A stretch of DNA of 64,000 nt from Paraspadella gotoi (GCA_051294375.1 CM119264.1:11383832-11447831); one strand, 5' to 3'. Shown: positions 44,319-58,826, counted from the stretch's first letter. Notes: generated by a model not told the origin, from the sequence alone. Numbers and translations: made by a program.

Positions 44319-45382
44319 CGACGCCGGAGAACTCAATTTGTTACGATGCTCCTCGAAACTCGAGACGTCGGGTCGAAGATCGAAAGAACGCCACGCCCCC
44401 CTTCGCACTTCCGGTTTAGAGACTTTGGGTGTCAGATCGGCCCTCTTTGCACTTTAGGTCCTGAGAAATTGTGTGACAATTTTTGTGCTGACTCAGGGAA
44501 TGTTTAATAACATTTTTTACCTTCTATACTTAGATAATCATATTTAATCTAAATCTATAAAAAAAAAAATCCTTGACAATTGTTAAGATTGACTCAAGAT
44601 TATCAAGAAGCCCTGCGATGTTAACATTCGCGCTTTCCATCTAAACGTTGAACTAAATCAAAAAAGACGTCTGTCCATTCGCTGTCAGATTAGCGGCCGT
44701 TAGAAGCGCCGAAGGTCTCGGCGCTGAGTAAGCATGGGAGATGCCGATTCATGGTGAGAGAACGTTGGGTGACGAAGGCGGCATGAGAAGAGTCTTCAGC
44801 TTCGTCTTAAAATAACTCACTTCTTCTTCTCACTTCTCACTCCCAAGTTTTCATTCCAGATATAACTGTGAACGTAATTTACTGCATTATTGTATCTTAG
44901 AAACATTTTGTAGTTAGTGAACAAGGATTTTGGGCAAGGAAAAGAAAAGTTAGAAGTTTCTTTTTTAATTCAAGAATAAACAACATCATTATGTAAGATG
45001 TCAATAAAAATGGGAAAAATAAATTAAACTACAAATTACACGAAAGAGTTCTCGGCCTTTTTATCCGATCTCAATGTTCTACACAACGAGCTAACATTTT
45101 CAACGCAGATTTACTATGAGAACTCGTCTCCTTGACGACGCCTCTACGCCACAATCCTGCCACGGCGCCTCCACTTACGGGTAAATCGACGTCACGACGC
45201 CGCTCTGAGCTGGAGAGATAAGCGGCGTTACTCGCGAAGACGCCGCCGCGAATCCATTTTAAGCAAATGGGCGTGCCCAGTCTTCTCTCCAGCAAACGTA
45301 AATAACCAGGAGTCTCTTCTCTCAAGACTCTTCCTCTCTGAGAGATTGGAAGGATCAGAGGGAGAGTAAAAGCGAGGAGAAA
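41345..45382 (+). repeat. Left arm of 8.3-kb palindrome
   Basis: Matches 45514-49652 in reverse complement throughout. It starts in a CT tract. Contents are a GC-rich patch (41500-41700), a 37-base minisatellite (41892-42008), AT-rich and pyrimidine-rich sequence (42400-43480), a GA-rich block (44025-44315) and unique sequence to 45382. No gene is recognised; open frames differ between the arms because of indels. Confidence 0.93.
41892..42008. repeat. 37-bp GC-rich minisatellite
   Basis: About three imperfect units carrying gccgacgcgc, a short T-rich run ending in attgcc or actgcc, and caatctcgag-type sequence. An inverted counterpart lies at about 48970-49095. Confidence 0.8.
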
Positions 45383-45436
45383 CTCTCTCTCTTCTCTCTC
45401 ATCTCTCTCGTCTCCTCAGCTCTCTCTCTCTCTCTC

Positions 45437-45485
<49 letters not shown>

Positions 45486-45513
45486 CTTCTCTCTCTCTCT
45501 CTCACGTCGTTTT
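45383..45513. repeat. CT-rich centre of the palindrome
   Basis: Interrupted CT microsatellite forming the turn between the two arms. There are no N here, unlike the other palindrome centres. Confidence 0.93.
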
Positions 45514-48500
45514 CTTTCCTTCTCCTCGTTTTAACTCTCCCTCTGATTCCTTCCAGATCTCTCAGAGAGGAAGAGTTTTGAAGAAGAGACTCCTGGGTTA
45601 TTACGTTTGCTGGAGAGAAGACTGGGCACGCCCATTTGTCTTAAAATGGAATTCGGCCGCGCGGGCGGGCGTGCCTTCGCGAGTTAACGCCCCTATATCT
45701 CTCCAGCGCAGAGCGGCGTCGCGTGACGTTCTCGATTTACCCGTAAGTGGAGGCGCCCGGGTTGCAAGGATTGTGGCCGTAGAGGCCGTCCGTCAAGGGA
45801 CGAGTTCTCATTAGTAAATCTGCGTTGAAATGTTAGCTCGTTGTGTAGAACTAAATTGAGATCGGATAACAAAGGCCGAGAGCTCTTTCGGTGTAATTAT
45901 GTAGTTTAATTTATTTTTCCATTTTATTTGACTCTTAACATATGGATGTTGTTTATTCCTTGATTAAAAACGAAAACTTATCTAAACTTTTTCTTTCCTG
46001 CCCAAAATCCTTGGTTCACTAACTCCAAAAATGTTTCTAAGATAACAATAATGCAAGTTGAATTACGCTCACAAGTTATATATCTGGAATGAAAACTGGG
46101 AGTGAGAAGTGAGAAGAAGAAGTGAGTTATTTTAGAACGAAAGCTGAAGACTCTTCTCATGCCGCCTCGTTCACCCCACGTTCTCCTCACCAATGATCGG
46201 CATCTCCCATGCTTACTCAGCGCGAACCTCGGCGCTCTAAACGCGCTTAATCTGACAGCAGAATTGGACAGGACGTCTTTTTTGATTTAGTTCGGAACGT
46301 TAGATGAAGCGCGAATGTTAACATCGCAGGGCGCTCTTTGATAATCATGAGTCCATCTAGACTTCCAATTTTTTTTGATTTAGATAAATATGATTATTAA
46401 GGTATAGAACGGTTAAAAATGTTACTTCTAAACAATCCCTGAGTCAGCACAATAAAATTTAACACAATTTCTCAGACCTAAAGTTGCAAATAGAGGCCGA
46501 TCTGACACCCAAAGTCTCTAAACCGGAAGTGGCGGGCGGGGTTTCGATCGACCCGCCCCGACTTAGTTTGGGAGCTCGAACAAATGGTCTCCGGCGTCGA
46601 CTCTTTCCCTTCTCTCTGATCTTTCCTCTCATCTCCATCCGTTCTCGAGCTTCTCTCACTCATCCTCGCTCTAACATGAGCCTCTCCCCTCGCTCTCTCT
46701 CTCTCTCTCTCGTCTCCTCTCTCTCCTCCTTCCTCCACTCCTCTCCCTCCCTCTCTCCTCTCTCTCTCTCCGCTTCCCCCTTTTCGATCCTGCTCTCTCT
46801 CTCTCTCTTCAACTCGGCCTTCGCGGAGGGGGAGCGGAAGAGAAAATAATTCCACCGGCCAAAGTCCGGCCTCAGTCCGTTGGCCATCCGTTGGTTTGGC
46901 GCTGTTACGTTGGCGTTTGTTTTGTTGTTATTGTTAAAGTAATAGAGATCATGTAGCGTTTGAGGTCGTTCTATTCTTCCATTTTCTTCCGCAATGAGTC
47001 TAAACACAAACAAATATTTCAACCAACGAATAAATGAATAAAAAAAACTGATGATATTTATTATTTCACAAACAATCATTTCAAAAAAAGGAAAGTAAAA
47101 AGCCTCTCCGCCCACATCATGGACCGCGTTTAAGAAATTCATGTCTATAATGAATCGTGATATTAAAGGGAAGTCGGGCACAAATGACCGCAACGGACCA
47201 TTTATGTATTGGGTATCGACCACGGACCCTCGCGACAAAGGAGAAGGGAGCCTTTCCGTTGAATGAGACAATCCCACAATTTCTGGTTCGCATCTGTTTT
47301 GTTGATATTTGTATTTCTATCTATCAATGTATTGCCGATTTATAGAGGTTGCACAGAATCGACGGTCGTGGAAATAAAAACAAAATTAAATAATAAAAAA
47401 CGAAAAAAAAAGCGCGATTTCAACTGTGAAAATTGAGGAAAAAGAAAAATTTTTTTTTAGTTATTATATGACGAAATCCTACGAAAATACTTGATTTTAT
47501 TTTTATAAAGTAAATGTGATAAAGCCACGAAGTATAAAAACAAACGAGAGAGAGAGACGAAAAAAAGGAAAAGAATATAGTAAAGAGAACAAAAACCGCG
47601 GCAAATGAGAGAAAAAAAAAAACAAACAAAAAAACTCGAACTATAAACTCGACGTAAACAAGGAAAAAACATAAAGTATAGGTTTCTAAAGAGTCAAAGG
47701 AGGCGGAAAGAAAACAGAAAGCCGGGATGGGGGAGGAAAGGAAGAAAAAGGGAATAAACAGACATGAAATATTCTAAGTTGGGAAAGGTAAATTTCGGGA
47801 TTTTCGCTCGAGGAATTTTCCTGTTGTTGTTTTCCGATGTTTTTGTATGCTTTTTGTTGAGTCCAGAGGCCGTGAAAAAGGATGGGGGGGGCGGAATGAA
47901 AGATTGAGAGGCGCGAAATGGGAGTGACAGGGGGAGAGAAAGAGAGCGAAATAGAGGGACAGAGACAGACGAATCGATAGACGGACAAAATAGACTTTTT
48001 TGTTTTCCGAGCGCCAGTCTTTTTGTCGCTCCAATTAGTTGCCTTTTTTGTTCCCTTTTTGAACGGAAACGAATGAAGCGAGAAAAAAATGTTTTCGAAG
48101 GATTGGAAAAAAAAACACAAACTCGAAGCTAATTGAGCCGCCATGATATCTCACCCTACTTTTTTTTTTGATGCGCCGGATCGCGGCGGTCATTTCGCGG
48201 CCCGGAAGGAAGAATCATTTGTTTACAGGAGGGCGCGGTTGATGTTGACGTCGTTTTTTTTTATCTGTGATGTTGTGGTTGTTAACAAGCGAAGAAGGGA
48301 TATAAAATGAATAAGTTTAATAAAATGAAAAAGAAAAAAAGTGGACGAATGGAGAGAGTCGAAGGGAAACTCAAAGTAAAATAAGAGAACGGAGATCATT
48401 ATGGTTTAATACGAAGGAAGGGAAAAACATTTATGAAAAAGAACGGTGGATTCCAATGTGCTTGCGCACAGTTGACTTTATTTTTACGAGTATTTTCTTT

Positions 48501-49615
48501 TGATCACATTATAAGACATGAGCTGACATGGACTCTAAAAACTTTCTTATCCCTTGGCATTTATACACTGTACTGCATTTAAAATTATATGTTTTTATTC
48601 CTTATGGTTTTAGGATTTCCTGAAGGCGCGGCGCGAGATCTGTCTCTTTAGATTTGAGGGTTTTTCCTGTCCTTTTTACAAATGAGCAACCAATATAGGT
48701 AATTCCTATGCATTTTTAATATCAGACGCGAATGGACTGACATACCGACCGAACGAATAGACCAGACTCTGACCGACGCGCGACCGTCAGACTCGACCGC
48801 AAAAGGACATATAGAGTTGCTCGCGCGAGTACTCGCGGCCGCCGCGTAAATAAAAAGGATTATAGCATTAATTTTTTTATTATTTTATTATTTTTTTCTT
48901 GCTTCGACGTAGCGAGAGAGATGCTCCTTGGTTTACAAAGGGGGCACGTTGAGGGAAAAAAAAAAGAGCGTGCCGACGGATAAAGCAACGAATCGGCTCG
49001 TAATTCGCGCGCTGGCAATAAAAGCGCGCGTCGGCGGTCGAGATTGTGGCGCTGTCGGCCAGTAAAAGAGCTAGCGTCGGCGTAATGATTGGCGCGGTTT
49101 ACTATAAAAAGGCCGAGAGAGGTCAATTTGACAACAAGAAATAAATTTTTATTTCTATTGAAATTTTTTTAATATGATCAGGAAGAGCTTGGCAATAATC
49201 TTCTTGATAAGTTGGCGTCAACGCCATTTGAAAAAAAAAAAAAAAACTGATTCCAAAACAAACAATCGAAAAAAATCTCGGCCACTGTTTGAGGGTCGCC
49301 GATCTAAAAAACGCCGCCGCGGCGATGCAAGTTTGCGCGGCGTCAGAGATAATCGCGAGTCGGCTGAGGGTCGGCCCGCTGCCGCGATCGAGTGGAGATT
49401 GGCGCGTGACGAGTTGACTTGGGCTCCCGCGGAATGCCCTGGACCGGTCGACGAGTCGCGTCGCGGGCCTTTTCCTCAGGCACGCGCCTCGGACGCGTGC
49501 GAGGAGCGAAGAAAGGACGAGAGACGAGTTTTGAACGCCGCGCGCGCGAGAGAGGGGAGTATGAAGAGAGAGAGCGAGAGAGAGAAGAGAGAGAGAGAGA
49601 GAGACGAGAGAGAGC

Positions 49616-49652
<37 letters not shown>
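45514..49652 (-). repeat. Right arm of 8.3-kb palindrome
   Basis: Reverse complement of 41345-45382 with many small indels and a few longer differences in GA tracts. It ends in a GA tract at a 25-N gap. No gene is recognised. Confidence 0.93.
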
Positions 49653-49677
49653 NNNNNNNNNNNNNNNNNNNNNNNNN
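49653..49677. other. Assembly gap, 25 N, at palindrome end
   Basis: Follows a GA microsatellite at the end of the right arm. Confidence 0.99.
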
Positions 49678-51483
<1,806 letters not shown>

Positions 51484-51495
<12 letters not shown>

Positions 51496-51820
51496 ACATT
51501 AGGAGGGAGATTTCCGACGCAAATGCGGACGTCATTGAGAAAATCCCAGGAACGGCGAAAAAAGCTTTTTTTTTCGGTTTAGGCCCGAGGATTACGTATA
51601 AATATACCGGCGGTCGTTGATGGCACCTTCAGTTGGCCGGAACCGATGATGGCACCGTTCGATGCCGGCGACGGCGTTTTCCGGCGTCGCTGATGGTCGC
51701 CTAGCAAACGATTCCCCTCTGTTGTGGCCGATCACTACTCTTTTTAACGCAACGGGAACCTTTTGAAAAATGACGCCGACTTTTGTTGACGCTCGTCATA
51801 ACATAATCATACCGTTAAGT

Positions 51821-51852
<32 letters not shown>

Positions 51853-52132
51853 TCTCTTCTCTCTCTTCTCTCTCTCTCTCTCTCTTCCTCTCTCTCTCTC
51901 CATTTCTTATGTACATTGAAGGAAATCTTTTACTATTATAAACGAACGTATAATGTTAAAAACAAACAGCCAAGTACGTACATTAATCACTGGCAACTCT
52001 GTTAGTGATTACCGTCTTTTTCATTTATACAAAGAAGTAAATACATAATATTTACTATACGTATACTCTGATTGGAAAATGTATTTTATTCACATTTATT
52101 CAATTTATAATTAAATCAACTTAATAAAAATA

Positions 52133-52224
<92 letters not shown>

Positions 52225-52965
52225 ACTCTTCAACTCTACTCTCCTCTTGTACCCTCTCCCGATCGCCCCTCTCCCTTCTCTCCATCACCCAGGGGATTTA
52301 TTTGATTAATTTTGTCGTAAACAATCCCCGAAGAGATTTTCTCTCCCTCTTTTTTTTCTCCTCCTCTTGCGCTTTGTTGTTTTTCTTCGCGATATATCTC
52401 TTATGTCTGGCCCTTTGTTCTACGCCGTCGTCTTCGTCGCCAATTTCCCTTTATAATTTGTCTTGTCAATCTCTTTCCCTCTCTGTTTTGCCCGTAACGA
52501 GTTTCGACCCTCTATTTCTCTTCTTTTCCCGACAATTGCTCTTTTTTTTTTCTGGATTCAACTGCCAATTTGTATTTTGTCATTTTTAGATGCGTCGTCG
52601 CGTCCTTTTAATAAACTTATTTAATTGAAGGATTATTTTTTCGGTTTGTACGTTTATCATCTTTAAATAAAACGTTGGACAATATTATTTCAACTCCATA
52701 ATTAAAGAATTTTAATGATGGGAAGTAATAATTGCGGACTCATCATTGTGAAATTCGACTTTCGTTTCCCGTTTCCTTTTTTAAATCTGGCTCTAGTTTG
52801 TACGTTCGCTCGTTTGTTCGTATATATAATCGTTTTTTGCCGCCGATTTCGTTTTAAGTCCGTCGCTTCGGAACCTTTGTTCATTTATCTTCTTAGTGTT
52901 GTTGTTTAGCAGTCTATTACCCATCGTGAGCCGTCTCCCTTCCGCTAATGCAGTGAGTCTCCTCT

Positions 52966-52966
<1 letters not shown>
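51484..52966 (+). repeat. Direct 1.5-kb duplication, copy 1
   Basis: Matches 53060-54570 in the same orientation. Both copies begin at gagtcgacattag beside a GA tract and end in a CT tract after gcagtgagtctc. Internal CT tracts (51822-51902, 52137-52215) vary in length between copies. No gene is recognised. Confidence 0.94.
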
Positions 52967-53009
<43 letters not shown>

Positions 53010-53030
53010 CCATGGGGTTGGTCGCAATCG

Positions 53031-53055
53031 NNNNNNNNNNNNNNNNNNNNNNNNN
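53031..53055. other. Assembly gap, 25 N, between tandem copies
   Basis: Lies immediately before the second direct copy and after a CT tract plus about 20 bases that copy 2 lacks. Confidence 0.99.
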
Positions 53056-53059
53056 GGAG

Positions 53060-53400
53060 AAGAGAGAGTCGACATTAGGGAGGGAGATTTCCGACGCAAA
53101 TGCGGACGTCATTGAGAAAATCCCAGGAACGGCGAAAAAAGCTTTTTTTTTCGGTTTAGGCCCGAGGATTACGTATAAATATACCGGCGTCGTCGTTGAT
53201 GGCACCTTCAGTTGCCGGAACCGATGATGGCACCGTTCGATGCCGGCGACGGCGTTTTCCGGCGTCGCTGATGGTCGCCTAGCAAACGATTCCCCTCTGT
53301 TGTGGCCGATCACCTCCTTTTTACGCAGAACGGGAACCTTTTGAAAAATGACGCCGCTTTTGTTGACGCTCGTCAAACATAATCATAACAGTTAAGCTCT

Positions 53401-53431
<31 letters not shown>

Positions 53432-53721
53432 CTCTCTCTCTCTTCTCTCTCTCTCTCCTCTTCTCTCTCTCCATTCTTATGTACAATTGAAGGGAACTTT
53501 TACTATTATAAACGAACGTATAATGTTAAAAACAAACCAGGCCAGTACGTACATTAATCACTGGCAATTCTGGTTTCTTATCACTGGTTAGTGATTACCG
53601 TCTTTTTCATTTTATACAAAGAAGTAAATACATAATATTTACTATATCGTATACTCTGATTGGAAATGTTATTTATTCACATTTATCAATTTTCAATTAA
53701 ATCAACTTAATAAAATAGTTT

Positions 53722-53806
<85 letters not shown>

Positions 53807-54570
53807 TCTCTCTCTCCTCACTCTTCACTCCACCTCTCCCTCTTTGTACCCTCTCCGATCGCCCTCTCCTTCTCTCCATCACCCAGGGATTTTATTTGAT
53901 TAATTTTGTCGTAAACAATCCCCGAAGAGATTTTCTCCCCTCCTCCCTCTTTTTTTTTCTCCTCCTCTTGCGCTTTTGTTTTTTCTCGCGATTTATGGGA
54001 ATTTTTCTCTTATGTTGTTCAGATTGCGTCCTTTGTTCTACGCCGTCGTCTTCGTCGCCAATTTCCCTTTATAATTTGTCTTGTCAATCTCTTTCCCTCT
54101 CGTTTTGCCGTAACGAGTTTCGACCCTCTATTTCTCTTCTTTTCCCGACAATTGCTCTTTTTTTTTCTGGATTCAACTGCCAATTTGTATTTTGTCAATT
54201 TTTAGATGCGTCCGTCGCGTCCTTTTAATAAACTTATTTAATTGAAGGATTTTTTTTCGGTTTGTACGTTTATCATCTTTAAATAAAACGTTGGACAATA
54301 TTATTTCAACTCCATAATTAAAGAATTTTAATGATGGGAAGTAATAATTGCGGACTCATCATTGTGAAATTCGACTTTCGTTTTCCGCTTTCCTTTTTTA
54401 AATCTGGCTCTAGTTTGTACGTTCGCTCGTTTGTTCGTATATATAATCGTTTTTTGCCGCCGATTTCGTTTTAAGTCCGTCGCTTCGGAACCTTTGTTTC
54501 ATTTCTTCTTAGTGTTGTTGTTTAGCAGTCTATTACCCATCGTGAGCCGATCTCCCTTCCGCTAATGCAG
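53060..54570 (+). repeat. Direct 1.5-kb duplication, copy 2
   Basis: Second copy of 51484-52966, differing by scattered indels, by longer CT tracts (53722-53816) and by a short duplicated phrase near 53575. No gene is recognised. Confidence 0.94.
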
Positions 54571-54584
54571 TGAGTCTCTCATTC

Positions 54585-54680
<96 letters not shown>

Positions 54681-54715
54681 CTTCTCTCTCTCTCTCTCTC
54701 TCTCTCTCCGCTCCC
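54571..54715. repeat. CT microsatellite
   Basis: Interrupted ct run of about 140 bases following the second tandem copy. It could also act as a long polypyrimidine tract for the putative acceptor just downstream. Confidence 0.96.
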
Positions 54716-54740
54716 CTCCCCTCTATCCGTCAATTATCGT

Positions 54741-54890
54741 CGTCAGGCCCAGACGCCCAAGCCAATAATTTCACCATCCAAAACAAAGATTGTCAAAGTA
54801 AAGAAATACGAAAGAAAAAAATATGGGGAGCGCTACTACGACGACGATGACGACAACGACGACGATGACGACGACGACGACGACGATTGA
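54741..54890 (+). CDS. Doubtful exon ending in an aspartate run
   Basis: After a long pyrimidine tract and a cgtcgtcag acceptor-like site, one frame reads about 30 ordinary residues rich in Lys, Tyr and Pro (including KIVKVKKYERKKYGERYY). It then enters a run of about 16 mostly Asp codons from the GAC repeat and stops at 54890. The part before the Asp run has coding-like composition, but no domain is recognised and no upstream exon can be tied to it. It could equally be non-coding sequence beside a GAC repeat. Confidence 0.2.
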   Translation, partial: RQAQTPKPIISPSKTKIVKVKKYERKKYGERYYDDDDDNDDDDDDDDDD

Positions 54891-54900
54891 CGACGACGAC
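54837..54900. repeat. GAC/GAT trinucleotide repeat
   Basis: About twenty gac units with gat and aac variants. Related GAC arrays occur inside the large duplicated segments. Confidence 0.95.
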
Positions 54901-56430
54901 TGTTGGGGAGGCTTTTCCTCCAATTTGCATTCGTTCACGCCCCTTTCTCCCTGGGGCGCCGCTCGCGCCGACGCCGCCAATTCCGACGCCCGATCGCTCT
55001 TACGAAAACGGCGCCAATTCCGTGTCCGCCCGCCGCGTAGTAAATCCTCGGCGGCGGCGCGGCAGCGCCGGGGTGCGGGTAGCGGCGGCGTCGCCGGCCT
55101 CGTCCGTTCGGCGCCGCTTTCAGCTGCGAACTTTTTCCTCCCGCAGAAAAAAAGGGGAAGGAATCAAAAAACTAAATTGGAAAAACGATCTTTGTGGGGG
55201 GGGGGCGGGGAAAGGGGCTGGACGGCTGTGTGGTTTCCGGGTGGTAGGGGGTAAGCCTGTTCGAGAGGTTGGGGTTACGGAGGTTGTAAATCGGAATAGT
55301 AGAGTAGATGGCACAATTCGAAGGGAAGTCGGGAAGAGTAGGAGTGGGAAAGCAGTCGGAGCGAAGGGTCACTCCTTTGACGGCGATGGGGTTTATGACC
55401 CAATGGGCTTTTCTCTTGGGGAAATTTCAAACGTTTTTCCCGCTGTCGATCGAAAGCAAAAAAAAGGGTCGTGACTCACGACCTCGTGACTTCCCATCCT
55501 CACTCGCCATGGTTCCAGCATCATGGCCCGCGGCCCCGCCCTTTTCATCCCAATTAAGCCAACCTCGTCCCGGACCTTCATGGCCAGACGTTTACGACCG
55601 GATAGCGCCGCATCACAAACGCGTGAACTCGTGACCTCTCACGCATTCTGATCTCGTGGTCCACAACCTTCGCCTACTCGGCCCGAAAAGACCTCCCCAC
55701 CTGAAACCGCGAAACCGAGGGGGGGGGGTAAGTGCGGCTTTATGGGTGAAGTTGTGAGGAATAAAGAGAAAACATTGTTTTTTATTCTCTAGGCTGTTTG
55801 TTGTTAGTTACTGCTTTGACGGGGTCAGTCCACCACGATCGAATCTTCGCTCAAGCTAACTGACCCTTTTCGTTCGAAAAAGGGCTAACCGCGAGCATCG
55901 TCCTTCAGCTCTTTCGCCTCTTTCGCGTCTCTTTCCCCAGTCGCTTGCAGGCAACGGCCGGGGGTGGCCGAGAGCCGAAGAGACGAGTGGCAGATTGATG
56001 GTGGCGGGTGGCAGGAGTGTACTGCTCAGATGCTTTTGCCATCGGCCTCATTTCCCCGTCGGCCTTTTTGAAGAGAATCCCGGCGGCGCCTCTGGTGGGA
56101 CGGAAAGGATTCCCGAAAATACCCGGGGGAAAACGAGAACGACGACGATGACAACGATGACGACCATATCCAAGTAATTCCAGTTATTTAGTCGATTTGA
56201 TTCGGTTTCGGGTTCCAATCCTGCTATTTTTCTTATTCTAGCAACTCGTTATATTTGTGGTAGAGTAACTAAGGCTTTTGTTCAGTTCTCTCTCTGTCTC
56301 CGGGAAAAAAAACGATCCTTTTTTTCCCTAAACTGCAGAGGAAACGCAATTGAATAGGGCGTGGCAGTGGCTGCGAAATTTGGACGGACGGAATTCGTTG
56401 GCAAGAACGGTGACCTTAAATTCGCCATTG

Positions 56431-56489
<59 letters not shown>

Positions 56490-57829
56490 CCTTTTAACCC
56501 TTGAGTCGCTGGGAACTTAACCTCCGACCCTCTCACTGAGACTCGCGCGGCTCCCTGTGCGGAAACACAGGGACAGTCGGACACGCCCATTGAGGCTCGA
56601 GTTAAATTTGCATAAATTTCAATATTGATCCTCTCATAACCAACTGAAAAATGTTTCCAGTCTCCATAGTCGTCTTGGTCGGTCATCACATCAAGAAAAC
56701 TTTTGACTATGTATGATTCCATTCGCTTGTCAATTTTTATCTAAAATTCTTGCCTCAAACAACAAATCCTACCCATTTTTCTCTCTCTCTCTTTCTCACC
56801 TCTGTGCGACCTCTTTTCATCTTCTATCATATCCTCTTCGTTCCGCTCATCAGAAAAGCGAAGTTCTCTTTGTCATTCCACGCTTCACCCGTTCACCCCT
56901 TCACCCCTTCATCCGTTCACCCGTTCACCCCTTCACCCCTTCACCCCATCCTCTCACTCGTTCAATCTCCTTCCCTGCTACGCGGCCTTTTTTTTTAACC
57001 AAACGACCCCATCGTCACCGTTTCTTGTATGACGAGCTCGAAAACGGCTGCCCCTGTTCCCATTTCAAGTTGAATCGATTCCCGCAACTCGGGTTAGCAC
57101 CTTCATCGCCTCCGTCCTACTCTGCGTGTAGAATGGAGACCATTTTCTTTCTTGCAATCAGCCTAATGTTATTCCACGATCTCTCTTTTCTTCTGTCAGT
57201 GTGCTGCTGCAATTTACTCTAATCGACTGATACTGCTGTCGTTTTCTGTTAAATTTTTTATTATATTTGAAGAATGCTTCTATTAATCTATAAAAAACAC
57301 AACAATTTTTTACCAGCTGGCAATTACTGTTTTTCATTCCTCATTTTTATACAATGCCACCCTCTAGCTATTCTCCTCCTCCTTGTCCCAGTTTCTCTCT
57401 CGTCAGACGCTGCTTAACATGCATCAAACGACGCTCGTACCCCCTCCACCCTGAGGCCCCTCTCCACCCCGCGGCTCCTCACCCCAGCTTCCTCACAATA
57501 TCTCTCTCTTAGCGTCACGCTTCACCTGAGAGGCTGCCCCCCGGCGCGGCGTCGTCCGCAATCAGCTTCAACCTTTTTGACGGTTTTTTTTTATGCGAGA
57601 GTCGCGATGGAAAGGAGGCCTCGAAGTGGCGAGACTGGGCGAGATATTGGCAACGCGTTCGTGCGCTTCTCTCTTATTTCGATGGGCGGCAGCGAAGTAG
57701 GTTTTTGGTAAGGCGGAGTTGGGTCGAGAGCGGTAGGGGTCGATGACTGCCACGACAATCGTGATGGAGTGAAATATGGCGAGGCTGTAATAACTTTTGA
57801 GCTCAAGTCATCATTTTTAATTTCAAGAC
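54901..57829. other. GC-rich patch and mixed spacer
   Basis: 54901-55130 is GC-rich and CpG-dense, with several frames open at once, so it is not evidence for one protein. It also holds a G run (55195-55206), another G run (55721-55728), a GC-rich patch (55950-56130), a GA tract (56432-56487), an 8-base tandem repeat (56884-56947) and unique sequence to 57829. No gene is recognised. Confidence 0.55.
56884..56947. repeat. 8-bp tandem repeat, unit ttcacccc
   Basis: Eight consecutive units of ttcaccc followed by c or g, one of them with a c-to-t change. Confidence 0.95.
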
Positions 57830-57983
57830 GTTTAGAGATGAAACGAAAAATCGTTGGAATAACAATTTTTATTTTTATTATTGAACATGTTTCGACTCTT
57901 AGTGGTACGAGTCTTCATCAGCAAGATGCTGATGATAAAAATATAAATTGCTATTCCAACGATTTTTCGTTTCATCTCTAAAC
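57830..57983 (-). mobile_element. 154-bp foldback element with structured core
   Basis: Terminal inverted repeats of 37 bases (57830-57866 and 57947-57983) match except at one position, and weaker pairing continues inwards. The interior has two further hairpins: CATCAGCA/TGCTGATG, and GACTC/GAGTC. On the minus strand 57889-57921 reads CTGATGA, a short stem and GAAAC, which resembles a hammerhead ribozyme core with one extra A before the stem. No target-site duplication is obvious and there is no coding capacity. A MITE, a foldback element or a retroelement terminal fragment are all possible. Confidence 0.65.
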
Positions 57984-58142
57984 TATTTTAAAAAGAAAGT
58001 CAAAATTGAAAGCGGAATTACTGATCGAAATGTATTAGCACAGATACTTGGGTTATTGTAAGAAAAGATTTTATAGTACATAACTGGGGTGAATATGTTC
58101 GTTTTTAATTACTGAGCACTGTGATTGTTTTTATCTGTAAGA

Positions 58143-58214
58143 ATGAGAGAGAGAGAGAGAGAAGAGAAGGAGAGAGAGAGAGATAGAGAGAGAGAAAAGA
58201 AGAGAGAGAGGAGA

Positions 58215-58272
<58 letters not shown>

Positions 58273-58290
58273 TGTGAGAGAGAGAGAGAT
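58143..58290. repeat. Interrupted GA microsatellite
   Basis: About 150 bases of ga with aga and ggaga interruptions. Non-coding. Confidence 0.96.
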
Positions 58291-58562
58291 GGCTTCTCGG
58301 AAATTATCAATTTATTTAATAAACAAATAAAGTTGATAGTTGTCTTGGGGCCGGGTATTGTTGAAATTCGTAATTGCAATATTTATACATGATTTGGACG
58401 TTAAAACCGTTAGTTAAAATTGTTTTCATTTTATACTACCAAGAAAGTATTTTGTCACTTTTTCAAAAATATCAAAAAATTAATACTCGAATAATTCCTA
58501 ATTTCCCCTGGGGAATTTACTGCTTCCATAAATTAATCGTTCTTTTGCTACTAAGGTTTTGT

Positions 58563-58659
58563 GGCGGTATATTCACACCGCCTAACGTCCACCATCCTTC
58601 AGCCAAATCCATTGGCTCAGAGGGGGAACACACATCCCAGGCGTAGTGAATATACCGCC
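58563..58659. mobile_element. 97-bp nested foldback element
   Basis: Perfect 14-base terminal inverted repeats (ggcggtatattcac at 58563-58576, its complement at 58646-58659) enclose an inner hairpin with AGCCAA/TTGGCT stems around 58600-58620. Too short to code. It may be a small MITE or a structured non-coding RNA; no family is recognised. Confidence 0.55.
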
Positions 58660-58826
58660 CCAGTTTACCCTTTCTCTTCGCGATATTATTTTATGTATTT
58701 ATCATGTAACTACACCTTACACATTGACTTAAAAGAGACAGATAAGATACCCTCATACTAGATAGACATAAAAATTCATTGAATTCGTGTTTTTTTATTC
58801 CCTTTGTTATCCGCTTCTCTTTACAG

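Noticed and set aside
54823-55474. Overlapping Pro/Arg/Ala-rich frames in the GC-rich patch
   Set aside because: Several frames are open because stop codons are rare in GC-rich sequence. No single frame shows a domain, and splice borders are unclear.
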